From assembly GCF_003075435.1 (NCBI RefSeq), contig NZ_QCZJ01000002.1, forward strand, positions 237,962 to 301,961: DNA of 64,000 nucleotides, in the 5' to 3' direction. Numbering within the stretch: position 1 is the stretch's first letter; every line of letters starts with the position of its first letter. Below the pieces are notes generated by a model. That model was not told where the DNA came from, made no database searches, and saw nothing but the letters and a program-made list of their open reading frames with translations. Both the position numbers and the translations under genes were made by a program. Origin of the DNA: Terrimonas sp. GTDB taxonomy: Bacteria; Bacteroidota; Bacteroidia; Chitinophagales; Chitinophagaceae. Shown one piece after another: positions 53,327 to 62,051 of the stretch.

Positions 53327-54337
53327 ATGGATAAAAAATATATTGCCTTATTTATTGCAATCCCTGTTTTTCTTTCATGTAACAATAATGACCCCGTTAA
53401 CCCTAACAGGGAAGAACATGTATATGTTGCTGGCGGCATAAAATCAAGAACTGTTTCAGGTGTTTGGATTGATAGCACTTTTATTAAACTTACAGAGAAT
53501 CCGACGCATACATTGTGTACCTCTGTATTTATTTCAGGTGAAGATATATATGTATGCGGCTCTACGTATGGTGGCAATAAAGATGTTCAGTGCTGGAAAA
53601 ATGGGAATCCCTTATCATTTGAAAGAACTGATTATAATGGATTACCTCAGTATGTTACAGTTTCAGGAAATGATGTTTATTTATGCGGACAAATCAAAGA
53701 AAAAAGTGATGCAGCATTTCTTGCAGTTTACTGGAAGAATGGAAAGTTTATAAAATTAGAAAACCAAAAGGCTTCTTTAGCAAGTGCAATGCAGATTATA
53801 GGCAGCAATATATATGTGGTTGGTTGGGCAAGGTTTCCCCGTGAATCTGCGATGATCTGGAAAAATGGAGTTGCCACCAGGCTAAATAGCGAGGCTTATA
53901 AGAGCTATGCATCAGGAATTAAAGTTGTTGGGAATGATGTATATGTTTCGGGATATACTTTGGATTCTCTTGGTACTGGAAAAGCATTGTATTGGAAAAA
54001 TGGTGTTGAATACAATTTAACTGCACCAGGTGTTAATGGCGCAGCAACCGATATTTTTATTGATGGAAGTGATATTTATTTCTCAGGGGACTTATACACT
54101 TTGGATAGCCTTTATACTCCGGTTTATTGGAAGAACGGTGTTGTAACCACTTTGGGAGATTACAATACTAATAATTATGCTTCATCCATATTTGTCAAGA
54201 ACGGTGATGTTTACGTTTCCGGATCCTATGGAAGCAAAGAGCGATTCCGTGGCGTATACTGGAAGAATAGCAACAAGGTGGAACTTCCTGCTGATACCAC
54301 TATGTCTTCATATACGCAATGTATATTTGTAAAGTAA
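53327..54337 (+). CDS. Lipoprotein predicted to be a seven-bladed beta-propeller
   Basis: A 336-residue protein with a lipoprotein-like start (ALFIAIPVFLSCNNND). Seven repeats of about 45 residues follow, each with a W-[IK]-[DN]-x core (WKNGNPLSF, WKNGKFIKL, WKNGVATRL, WKNGVEYNL, WKNGVVTTL and others) then an ...ISGxDIYVxG strand. The first strand (HVYVAGG) and the last (QCIFVK) would close the ring. A seven-bladed propeller is therefore inferred. Ligand and role unknown. Not adjacent to a SusCD pair. Confidence 0.65.
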   Translation: MDKKYIALFIAIPVFLSCNNNDPVNPNREEHVYVAGGIKSRTVSGVWIDSTFIKLTENPTHTLCTSVFISGEDIYVCGSTYGGNKDVQCWKNGNPLSFERTDYNGLPQYVTVSGNDVYLCGQIKEKSDAAFLAVYWKNGKFIKLENQKASLASAMQIIGSNIYVVGWARFPRESAMIWKNGVATRLNSEAYKSYASGIKVVGNDVYVSGYTLDSLGTGKALYWKNGVEYNLTAPGVNGAATDIFIDGSDIYFSGDLYTLDSLYTPVYWKNGVVTTLGDYNTNNYASSIFVKNGDVYVSGSYGSKERFRGVYWKNSNKVELPADTTMSSYTQCIFVK

Positions 54338-54396
54338 GATAATTGTCCTGATGAGTAAAGGCACAATTGCATTTTCCCGATTGCATTTTGCTTACT

Positions 54397-54728
54397 TAGG
54401 GATTGCTGTTTAACTCCATTTTGGTGATATTCTGATAAAGATCATTGCATATTCATGCTTTGGTTATTAAATTGCTGCAAGGGTTTTGAATCAAATTTTT
54501 CAAAAACCATGCAGCTGTTTCGGCATAATTAAATTTTACGAACCTTTTTTGCCTCCACAGCCGGCGGGCTGCGTAACCGGAACGCCGCTGCTTTTTGTCT
54601 TTTGAAAAAATATGCTTCGCATTTTTTCAATTTCGCCTTCGGCGAAACCATACAAAAAGAGGCGGCAAACCCGGTTACTGGTAAAAACTTAAAAAAAATA
54701 AATGCCGGGAGTTAAACAGCAAGCCCTA
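54397..54728. repeat. 332-bp nested foldback element in gene-free stretch 54338-54901
   Basis: The ends form an inverted repeat of 21 bases with one mismatch (54397-54417 with 54708-54728, core ggagttaaacagcaa). Inside, about 54573-54597 pairs imperfectly with 54652-54678 (gtaaccgg...gctttttgt against acaaaaag...ccggttac). Within that lie TTGAAAAAAT..TGC / GCATTTTTTCAA (54602-54630) and TTTCGCC-TTC-GGCGAAA (54631-54647). No coding frame is evident. The rest of the 54338-54901 gap holds a terminator. Confidence 0.75.
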
Positions 54729-54835
54729 CGTACTACTACTTCTCAGAATGTATATAACCCAAAAGAGGATGTATTAAAAAAACGAAGGTCCTGAGAATCG
54801 TCTAAACAACTACCTGTCTCCATCAGGTCCGAATA

Positions 54836-54869
54836 AAAAGAGAAACTCAAAAATAAGAGTTTCTCTTTT
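54836..54869. terminator. Bidirectional terminator between propeller gene and hpf
   Basis: AAAAGAGAAACTC pairs perfectly with GAGTTTCTCTTTT across AAAAATAA, a 13-bp stem with A/T tracts for both strands. Confidence 0.85.
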
Positions 54870-54901
54870 ACAAAATATTACTACCGATGGTATATACCCG
54901 C

Positions 54902-55252
54902 TTATTTCAATGCTTTTTTAGCAGATACTTTCCGGTTTGGCGTCTTCTTTTTACGGGCTATTTGTAATTGTGTTTTGCGGATACGCAATCTTCTTTTTGC
55001 GGCTTCTGCAGCTTTTAAAATAGCATCTTCAAAAATAACAGAGGTAGCTTTTATATACTCATCTTTACCCGGAACCCTGATATTAAGCGTACAGTTTACC
55101 ACTTCTTTAGCGCCTTTTACTTCATGTGTAAGTGTAACTTCTATTTCCTGTATGTCTTTATAATATTTGTTAAGCGTACTTAGCTTAAGGGTGGCAAACT
55201 CTTTTAATGATGGACTTAATTTATGCCCGGTAGATTCAATACGAAATTTCAT
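54902..55252 (-). CDS. hpf: Ribosome hibernation promoting factor, HPF/YfiA family
   Basis: A 116-residue protein with the beta-alpha-beta-beta-beta-alpha core: MKFRIESTGHKLSPSLKEFA, a VNCTLNIRVPGKD strand and YIKATSVIFEDAILKAAEAA helix, then a basic tail RKKKTPNRKVSAKKALK. It binds the 30S decoding centre in stationary phase. The short form lacks the long HPF C-terminal dimerisation domain, so it may work like YfiA/short HPF. High confidence. Confidence 0.93.
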   Translation of the reverse strand: MKFRIESTGHKLSPSLKEFATLKLSTLNKYYKDIQEIEVTLTHEVKGAKEVVNCTLNIRVPGKDEYIKATSVIFEDAILKAAEAAKRRLRIRKTQLQIARKKKTPNRKVSAKKALK

Positions 55253-55468
55253 AAATTCAATTTTAAATTACTTCAGCAAAAATAGGATAAGATCCAGATA
55301 ACTGCACTGATTAAAAAGGGGTTAAGTGATGATATTACTCAGCCGATAAATTATGCATAACTGCCACCTGGAAAAAGCTGCTGCAAAAACAGGGTATTTT
55401 AACATGCCGCTTTCAAAGCTGCAGCTATTATTTTTCCTAATTCGTAAATTGTTTTCCCGATTAAGAAA

Positions 55469-57550
55469 ATGACTTTTTATATAGGGCAATACTTTCGCAT
55501 TGTGAAAGGATTCCATATTATAGCAGCCGCAGTGCTATCCCTGAACGTACTCGTTAACAGCAACATTGTTTTAGGTCAAACGGACACTTCGTCTGTTACT
55601 ACATTAAGCGAAGTGGTTGTTACCGGGCAATATACTCCCCAGTCTGTAAAACAATCAGTATACCAGGTACGGGTTATTTCAAAAGAACAGATACAAAGGC
55701 AGGCGCCTGCTTCCTTACAGAATATATTAAATACTCAACTGAATATCCGCTTTTCGCAGGATGTGGCTACAGGCGGCGCGGATATTACCATGCTCGGACT
55801 GGCGGGGCAGAATGTAAAAATATTAATAGACGGCGTGCCTGTAACCGGCCGCCAGGGCACTTCCAATGAAATCAATATTAATCAGTTGGAAATAAATTCC
55901 ATTGAACGTATTGAGATTATTGAAGGACCTATGAGCGTAATATATGGTGCGGACGCGCTGGCAGGTGTGATCAATATCATCACTAAAAAAAGAAATCCGC
56001 ATAAGTTTGGTGTTAATGCCCGTATACTCGAAGAAACGGTGGGTAAGGAATACGGCTTCCATAAGGGAATTCATAATCAGTATATCGGTGTATCAGCATC
56101 ATATAAATCATGGTACTTTAACGGTGGTATAGGAAGAAACCTTTTCAATGGCTGGAAAGACAGCGCAAAGGGCCGCGAATTATTGTGGCATAAAAAAGAC
56201 CAGATCACTGCTAATGCTATAGTTGGTTACAGAACAGATAAACTACATGTGTATTACAGGTTAGATGGCCTGGATGAGATTATTACCAATCCTGCTAATG
56301 CCCAGGGCAGTGAACCGGCTATCGACCAGGAGTATATTACCGACAGGCTGATGCATCAGCTGCAGGCAACATATACACTCAATAAGAAGTTTACATTTAA
56401 TGCGCTTGCTTCATATACTGATTTCAGCAGGCAGGTATACTCCACCTTATATTACCCGGATGGAGACGTGAGGGTAGCTACCGCGCCGGGCTTGCATAGT
56501 CTTACCAGTTTTAAGGGTTATACAGCACGCGCTACGGCAGTGTATAAGCCATCTCCAGTAATAGCTATACAACCAGGTGTTGATATTAATATTGAAACAG
56601 GTGAAGGTGAACGAATAAAACAAGGATCGCACAACATTAATGATTACGCCTTTTTTATTACAGCAGATATTACTCCTCATTCTATTGTTCAGATAAGACC
56701 CGGAGTGCGGTTTGAAAAAAACTCAGTGTACCAGGCGCCGCCAGCCATACCATCGCTTAATATAAAACTGGCCGTTGCTCCTTCAACAGATATCCGCCTG
56801 GCTTATGCAAAAGGTTTTCGTGCACCATCTTTAAGGGAGTTGTACTATGATTTTTTTGATGCAAGCCACCAGATTGAAGGGAACCCGGATCTGCAGGCTG
56901 AAAGATCAAACAGTTTTACAGGCTCTATAAACTGGAAAAAGCAGTTGAACAAAGATGTTGTAATGTCTTTAATACTGAGCGGCTTTTATAATGATGTAAA
57001 CAATCTTATCGGCTATGCTGCCAAAGCCAATGATCCTACCATTACCTCATTTATCAATATCAGTAAATACAAAACCAGGGGCGGGGCGCTTAATACAAAC
57101 CTGTCTTATACAAACCTCATGGCATCTTTAGGACTTGCATATACCGGCAGGTATAATGAGTATGCAGAAGAAGATAAATCGCTGCCGGAATTCAAATGGT
57201 CACCTGAGCTTAACACATTTATTTCTTATGCATTCCCGAAAATAGGACTTGATCTTAATCTCTTTTATAAAGTAACCGGCAAGCTGCCATATTACCAGTC
57301 AGTAACAACCAATAATCAAACAGCATACCGGCTGGTTCAAACATCAGCTTATCACTGGGCAGACTTTACAGTGAATAAAAAAATCTACAAATGCCTGAAA
57401 TTAAATGCAGGTGTACGGAACCTGTTTAATATAACAGCAGTAAATAATACAGCAGTTGTAAGTGGTGCACATTCGAGCGCCGGGGCTAAAGCGATTGGAT
57501 ACGGACGTTCATTTTTTGCAGGTTTGTTATTTGACTGGCACACCAGATAG
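55469..57550 (+). CDS. TonB-dependent outer-membrane receptor (haem/siderophore type)
   Basis: A 693-residue receptor. A signal peptide ends near residue 34. The TonB box region LSEVVVTGQ and plug domain (about 60-170: SVYQVRVISKEQI, LINGxxxx-like ILIDGVPVTGRQG, EIIEGPMSVIYGADALAGVINI) precede a beta-barrel of paired strands; the end is GLLFDWHTR. It carries no SusC-type carboxypeptidase-like N-terminal extension, so it is not a SusC. A HmuY lipoprotein gene follows 34 bases later, suggesting haem or metal-chelate uptake across the outer membrane. Confidence 0.92.
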   Translation: MTFYIGQYFRIVKGFHIIAAAVLSLNVLVNSNIVLGQTDTSSVTTLSEVVVTGQYTPQSVKQSVYQVRVISKEQIQRQAPASLQNILNTQLNIRFSQDVATGGADITMLGLAGQNVKILIDGVPVTGRQGTSNEININQLEINSIERIEIIEGPMSVIYGADALAGVINIITKKRNPHKFGVNARILEETVGKEYGFHKGIHNQYIGVSASYKSWYFNGGIGRNLFNGWKDSAKGRELLWHKKDQITANAIVGYRTDKLHVYYRLDGLDEIITNPANAQGSEPAIDQEYITDRLMHQLQATYTLNKKFTFNALASYTDFSRQVYSTLYYPDGDVRVATAPGLHSLTSFKGYTARATAVYKPSPVIAIQPGVDINIETGEGERIKQGSHNINDYAFFITADITPHSIVQIRPGVRFEKNSVYQAPPAIPSLNIKLAVAPSTDIRLAYAKGFRAPSLRELYYDFFDASHQIEGNPDLQAERSNSFTGSINWKKQLNKDVVMSLILSGFYNDVNNLIGYAAKANDPTITSFINISKYKTRGGALNTNLSYTNLMASLGLAYTGRYNEYAEEDKSLPEFKWSPELNTFISYAFPKIGLDLNLFYKVTGKLPYYQSVTTNNQTAYRLVQTSAYHWADFTVNKKIYKCLKLNAGVRNLFNITAVNNTAVVSGAHSSAGAKAIGYGRSFFAGLLFDWHTR

Positions 57551-57584
57551 GAAATTATTCTTTTAATTATATAAACATACATTG

Positions 57585-58988
57585 ATGATGAAACTGACAC
57601 TTACGAAGGCGTTATTAGTATTTTCTGCATTATTTCTGCTTACAACCGCATGTAGAAAAAAAGATGCGCCTCTGCCTGATAATCTTGCACAATTTGAAAC
57701 TACTGAGCAGGGTATGGACGCGGCAACAACTTCCATCACCGTAAAAATAAAATTAACCAGGGCTACAGATAAAGATATTCCTGTAACTATTGGATTAACC
57801 AACACTGGTGTTGAATACACAACGGATTATACTACCACGCCTGCAGCTACGTCTAATACTTTAGTCTTAACCGTATTGAGTGGCAGTAGTGAAACCAGTT
57901 TTACGGTAAATAAAGCAGCAGGCGCTTTGTTTTATGGCGATGAAAAAATTGACTTCACCATCAATTCAACCGGGTCTCCGGTAATTATAGGAACCAACAA
58001 GCAGTTTGCGCTAAGTTTTGCTGAGCTGATAGCTACCCAATCTTCTATAGTAGGCGATGGCGGTGGCGCTACTTATGGCAATAAAATATTTTTTGACCTG
58101 AGCGCCAACACACAGGTGCCTGTGCAAAGAACAAAATGGGATTTTGGATTTTATACCGGTACAGATGATTTCAGGGTAATACTCAATTCTTCTGTTGGTA
58201 TGATGGCTAAGCAACTTGACAAGAACGACTTGAATGCGGTTACCGCGGCAGACACTGCCGGATTTTCAACAGATGTGATCTTTAACCAGAATGATCCTCA
58301 AACATCTGCACTGGCTTATATCGACTATCCCAGCGGTGATCTTACCAAAACTGCTATTGCAGCAGTTTCGGCTACGGCAGACGACAATAAGGTATATATC
58401 ATCAATCGCGGCAAAGGTATAGGATCACCCGCGCCTGACAGAGGCTGGAAAAAGATCCGTGTAATACGCAACGCTGCCGGGGGTTATACTTTGCAGCATG
58501 CTGATATTGCTGCTACAACCTTTTCAACTGTGGATATTGCAAAAGATGAGGCGTACTTCTTTAAATATATTTCGGTAGAAAACGGCGCTGTTGATGTTGA
58601 ACCAAAGAAAGATAAATGGGACATTGCATGGACGTATTTTTCAAATATGGCTAATTTCGGCGGAGGCAATGTGCCATACCTTTACCAGGACGTGATATTG
58701 CAAAACAGGAATGTTGAAGCAGTGATGATAGAAACTACAACAAAAACTTATGAAGCTTTTGCTGAAGCAGATATTGCATCATTAACTTTTAAGACTTCTC
58801 AAGCAACCATTGGATCTACATGGCGCGGTGTTGGTCCTGATTTTAGTCCATTGGTTTATGATAATAGATTTTATGTTATAAAAGACGTGGATAACAATTA
58901 TTACAAACTCCGCTTTACTGCGATGACCAAAGATGGTGTGCGTGGTTTCCCGGCTTTTGAATATGCTTTGGTTAAAAAGGGTAGTTAA
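57585..58988 (+). CDS. HmuY family lipoprotein with N-terminal Calx-beta-like region
   Basis: About 467 residues; start at ATG 57585 or 57588. A lipoprotein signal ends LTTACRK (lipobox TTAC). Residues about 30-150 resemble a Calx-beta sandwich. The HmuY haem-binding-like domain follows, with YDNRFYVIKDVDNNYYKLRF, RGFPAFEYALVK and KDKWDIAWTYFSN. HmuY binds haem and passes it to HmuR-type receptors; here the receptor is upstream, and the third gene encodes DUF6607. Ligand is inferred from the family. Confidence 0.85.
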   Translation: MMKLTLTKALLVFSALFLLTTACRKKDAPLPDNLAQFETTEQGMDAATTSITVKIKLTRATDKDIPVTIGLTNTGVEYTTDYTTTPAATSNTLVLTVLSGSSETSFTVNKAAGALFYGDEKIDFTINSTGSPVIIGTNKQFALSFAELIATQSSIVGDGGGATYGNKIFFDLSANTQVPVQRTKWDFGFYTGTDDFRVILNSSVGMMAKQLDKNDLNAVTAADTAGFSTDVIFNQNDPQTSALAYIDYPSGDLTKTAIAAVSATADDNKVYIINRGKGIGSPAPDRGWKKIRVIRNAAGGYTLQHADIAATTFSTVDIAKDEAYFFKYISVENGAVDVEPKKDKWDIAWTYFSNMANFGGGNVPYLYQDVILQNRNVEAVMIETTTKTYEAFAEADIASLTFKTSQATIGSTWRGVGPDFSPLVYDNRFYVIKDVDNNYYKLRFTAMTKDGVRGFPAFEYALVKKGS

Positions 58989-59020
58989 TAGTATTAGTTT
59001 AATTTATTCAAAAAATACAC

Positions 59021-59956
59021 ATGAAAAATAGGATATTATTTACTGCAGCAATGCTGGCTACTTTTACTGCATTTGGCCAGCAACAGGAAGGAAAAAAGAA
59101 TATCGAAAAATTATGCGGCTGTTTTGAAGTGCAGTTTAAGTACGCCGAAACATTTTCACCAGATGAAGATTATAAGTTCCATAACAGGGAAAACCTGGCT
59201 GCCGGGGCTGAACTGGTAGTGCCCGTTGAAATGAGCGATAAAAAAATTTCATTGCAACATTTACTGGTTATTTCCGACACTATGGTTGTAAAGCACTGGC
59301 GTGAAGACTGGACCTATGAAAACCCGGAGCTTTTTGTATACAAAGGAGATAAAACATGGGAAAAAACCGCGTTAAATGCTGCAGATGTAAAAGGAAAATG
59401 GACGCAAACGGTTTGGGAAGTTAGTGAAGCGCCACGCTACCAGGGCATAAGCCAATGGTATAACACAGACGGGAAAACCATCTGGGAAAATACCACCGAC
59501 GCGCCATTGCCCCGCAGGGAGTATTCTACAAGAAGTGATTACAACGTTTTGCAAAGAGGCAACCGCATCATTATAAATGAGGAGGGATGGATACACGACC
59601 AGGATAATAAAAAAATCATTCGTGAAAACGGCACAGACAAATTACTGGTTGAAGAAAAAGGAGTTAACAGCTATAAAAAAATTGATGATAAACAATGCGC
59701 CGCCGGCCTTGCATACTGGAAAAAAAATAAACTGTACTGGGCAAAAGTTAAGACGGTATGGGATGATTATATGGCTAAGCACAACTCCATTACCATTAAA
59801 GATAAGGTAGACGGCAAATACCTGCATGAATATCTGTTTGCACAGGCAAAAGATTTTGCAACCGGCAAAATAAAGAACGCGGAAATAGATGCAAGCATAA
59901 AAACATCGGTTGAAAAGTTTTTTACAGAAGCAAAACAACTGGCAACAACAAAGTAA
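59021..59956 (+). CDS. DUF6607 family exported protein
   Basis: A 311-residue protein with a signal peptide (about 1-19, cleavage near AFGQQQ). The mature part starts KNIEKLCGCFEVQFKYAETF, then an HNRENLAAGAELVVPVEMSDK stretch and a long WREDWTYENPELFVYKGD region, which I associate with DUF6607 near HmuY/TonB loci. Function unknown. It begins 32 bases after the HmuY gene and is probably the third member of this uptake operon. It is convergent with dnaG with only 7 bases between stops. Confidence 0.78.
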   Translation: MKNRILFTAAMLATFTAFGQQQEGKKNIEKLCGCFEVQFKYAETFSPDEDYKFHNRENLAAGAELVVPVEMSDKKISLQHLLVISDTMVVKHWREDWTYENPELFVYKGDKTWEKTALNAADVKGKWTQTVWEVSEAPRYQGISQWYNTDGKTIWENTTDAPLPRREYSTRSDYNVLQRGNRIIINEEGWIHDQDNKKIIRENGTDKLLVEEKGVNSYKKIDDKQCAAGLAYWKKNKLYWAKVKTVWDDYMAKHNSITIKDKVDGKYLHEYLFAQAKDFATGKIKNAEIDASIKTSVEKFFTEAKQLATTK

Positions 59957-59963
59957 AGTATGC

Positions 59964-61901
59964 TTATTTGAATATCACCGTTCCATGTGCTTTTGTAAGC
60001 TCCACTTTCAGTTGCTTTAAATGCTGGTGTGTTTGCAACAGCGTTAGTTGTTCTTCCGGTGAGTTAGACTTTTCCAGGTCGTGCAGGTTTTCTTCCATTA
60101 ATCTTTTTATCTTCCTGAGCTTTAAATAATGGAGTGTAGATAAAATCTCTTCTTTATATAATTGTTCTCTTGTAGGCAAAGGTCCATCGTAATGTTCCTT
60201 CCAGTTTGGGCTTAATTCATACCTTGTATCCATAAGTCCTACAGCCACCTTGCTAAGCTCTATATTTTCATGATAAAGAAAATTTCTTGCATTAACCTCA
60301 ATTCCGTTTTTTACCCATTCCCGGTAGGTTTCTATCATAAGCAACATTTGCTTGTTGTCAATCAGTTCGTATAATCCGTTTTCCTCAAATTCTTCAAAAA
60401 TATATTGATGTACTTTTTGATCGTCCGACCATGCATAATTACCAAACTCCAGCAAAGCCCTTACTATATTACGCTCTACCAACTCATCCTTATTCAAAAG
60501 ATTGAGCATATCCTCGTCAACCGGCGGTGTATCGCTGATATTTGCCGGCTCATCTTCCCTGGATTGTTGTTTATTTTCCTGCTTTGTTACTTTCTCCCTT
60601 ATAAATTTGTTTACCAGAGCATATAAGCCCTGCTCATCAATTTTAAGTAGTCCGGCGCTTTTGCGTATATAATCCTGCTGCCTGGTAAAATCTTCTGTTT
60701 TATTTAAACGCGATATTGTTTCTGCTATGCGGTTGACAACTGCAGATTTCTTTACCGGGTCATTTTCCGCATCTCTTAAAGACACCTCAAGCTGAAAAAG
60801 AATGATATCTTTTTTATTATCTGTTACAAATTGCCTGAATGCTTCTTTACCCACTTTTCTTACATAACTATCAGGATCTTCATTGTCAGGTATTAAAACA
60901 AGCTGTACATTCAGCCCTTCTTCAAGCGCAAGGTCCAGTCCGCGTAAAGCTGCTTTTATACCTGCACTGTCTCCGTCATAAATGATGGTAAGATTGTTGG
61001 TGTATTTTTTTATCAGCCTTAATTGATCTGGCGTTAGAGAGGTTCCGCCACTTGCAACTACATTTTCAATGCCTGCCTGGTGCAAAGCAATTACATCAGT
61101 ATATCCTTCAACCAGCAAGCATTCGTCAGCTTTATCAATAGCCTGTCTTGCAAAATATGAACCGTATAATATTTTACTCTTGATGTATATTTCGTTTTCA
61201 GGAGTATTAATGTATTTAGGCGCTCTGTCTGCCTTGCCTATTACCCTTGCTCCAAAGCCAAGTATTTTGCCGGTTTGGTTATGAACAGGAAATATTATGC
61301 GTCCTCTGTAGTTATCAAATAATTGTTCATCCCTCATGACAACCAAACCTGTTTTTTGCAGGTATTCCGGGTTGTATTGCGCAGCAATGGCTGCTTTCGC
61401 AAGGGAGTCGCGTTGCTGATCGCAATATCCTAACTGAAATTTTTCAATAATATCATTATCGAATCCTCTTTCGTGTAAATAGCTAAGCGCTATATCCTGT
61501 CCTTCTTCTGAGTTTAATAATGATCCGGCAAAATACTTTTGTGCAAAGCTGTTGATAATATAAAGGCTATCAGCGGTTTGATGTAAAGCTTTTATTTCAG
61601 GGCTTACTTCAGTTTCTTCAATCTCCACATTATACCGGTTTGCAAGCCAGCGTAAAGCCTCTGCATAGCTATACTTTTCATGCTCCATCAAAAAGCTGAT
61701 GGTATTACCGCTTTTACCGCAACCAAAACATTTATAGATTTCTTTAGCAGGTGAAACGGTAAACGAAGGTGTTTTTTCGTTATGAAACGGGCATAACCCA
61801 AGATAGTTAGTCCCTCTCTTTTTCAATTTCACAAAACTTCCAACAATATCAATGATATCGATACGTGAAAGAATTTGATCTATGGTATGTTGTGTTATCA
61901 C
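59964..61901 (-). CDS. dnaG: DNA primase DnaG
   Basis: A 645-residue primase. CHC2-type zinc ligands are Cys37, His40, Cys58 and Cys61 (LCPFHNEKTPSFT, YKCFGCGKSGN). The catalytic TOPRIM domain (about 255-345) has CLLVEGYTDVIALHQAG and IIYDGDSAGIKAALRGLDLALEEG. The C-terminal helicase-interacting part is long and charged (DDEPANISDTPP, then helical). It makes RNA primers at the replication fork. Motifs are complete. Confidence 0.95.
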   Translation of the reverse strand: MITQHTIDQILSRIDIIDIVGSFVKLKKRGTNYLGLCPFHNEKTPSFTVSPAKEIYKCFGCGKSGNTISFLMEHEKYSYAEALRWLANRYNVEIEETEVSPEIKALHQTADSLYIINSFAQKYFAGSLLNSEEGQDIALSYLHERGFDNDIIEKFQLGYCDQQRDSLAKAAIAAQYNPEYLQKTGLVVMRDEQLFDNYRGRIIFPVHNQTGKILGFGARVIGKADRAPKYINTPENEIYIKSKILYGSYFARQAIDKADECLLVEGYTDVIALHQAGIENVVASGGTSLTPDQLRLIKKYTNNLTIIYDGDSAGIKAALRGLDLALEEGLNVQLVLIPDNEDPDSYVRKVGKEAFRQFVTDNKKDIILFQLEVSLRDAENDPVKKSAVVNRIAETISRLNKTEDFTRQQDYIRKSAGLLKIDEQGLYALVNKFIREKVTKQENKQQSREDEPANISDTPPVDEDMLNLLNKDELVERNIVRALLEFGNYAWSDDQKVHQYIFEEFEENGLYELIDNKQMLLMIETYREWVKNGIEVNARNFLYHENIELSKVAVGLMDTRYELSPNWKEHYDGPLPTREQLYKEEILSTLHYLKLRKIKRLMEENLHDLEKSNSPEEQLTLLQTHQHLKQLKVELTKAHGTVIFK

Positions 61902-62051
61902 TAACTGTAATTATTATCAAAAGCCAAGTTAGTATGTATAAGTCTATTAGTAATGAAATTTTTTTAAAAGTATGGTTTGCAACAATTTAAAAATATGTTA
62001 TACGTTATACACCCTGTTGTCTATATCCTCGAATAACTAGAATAATTTCCT

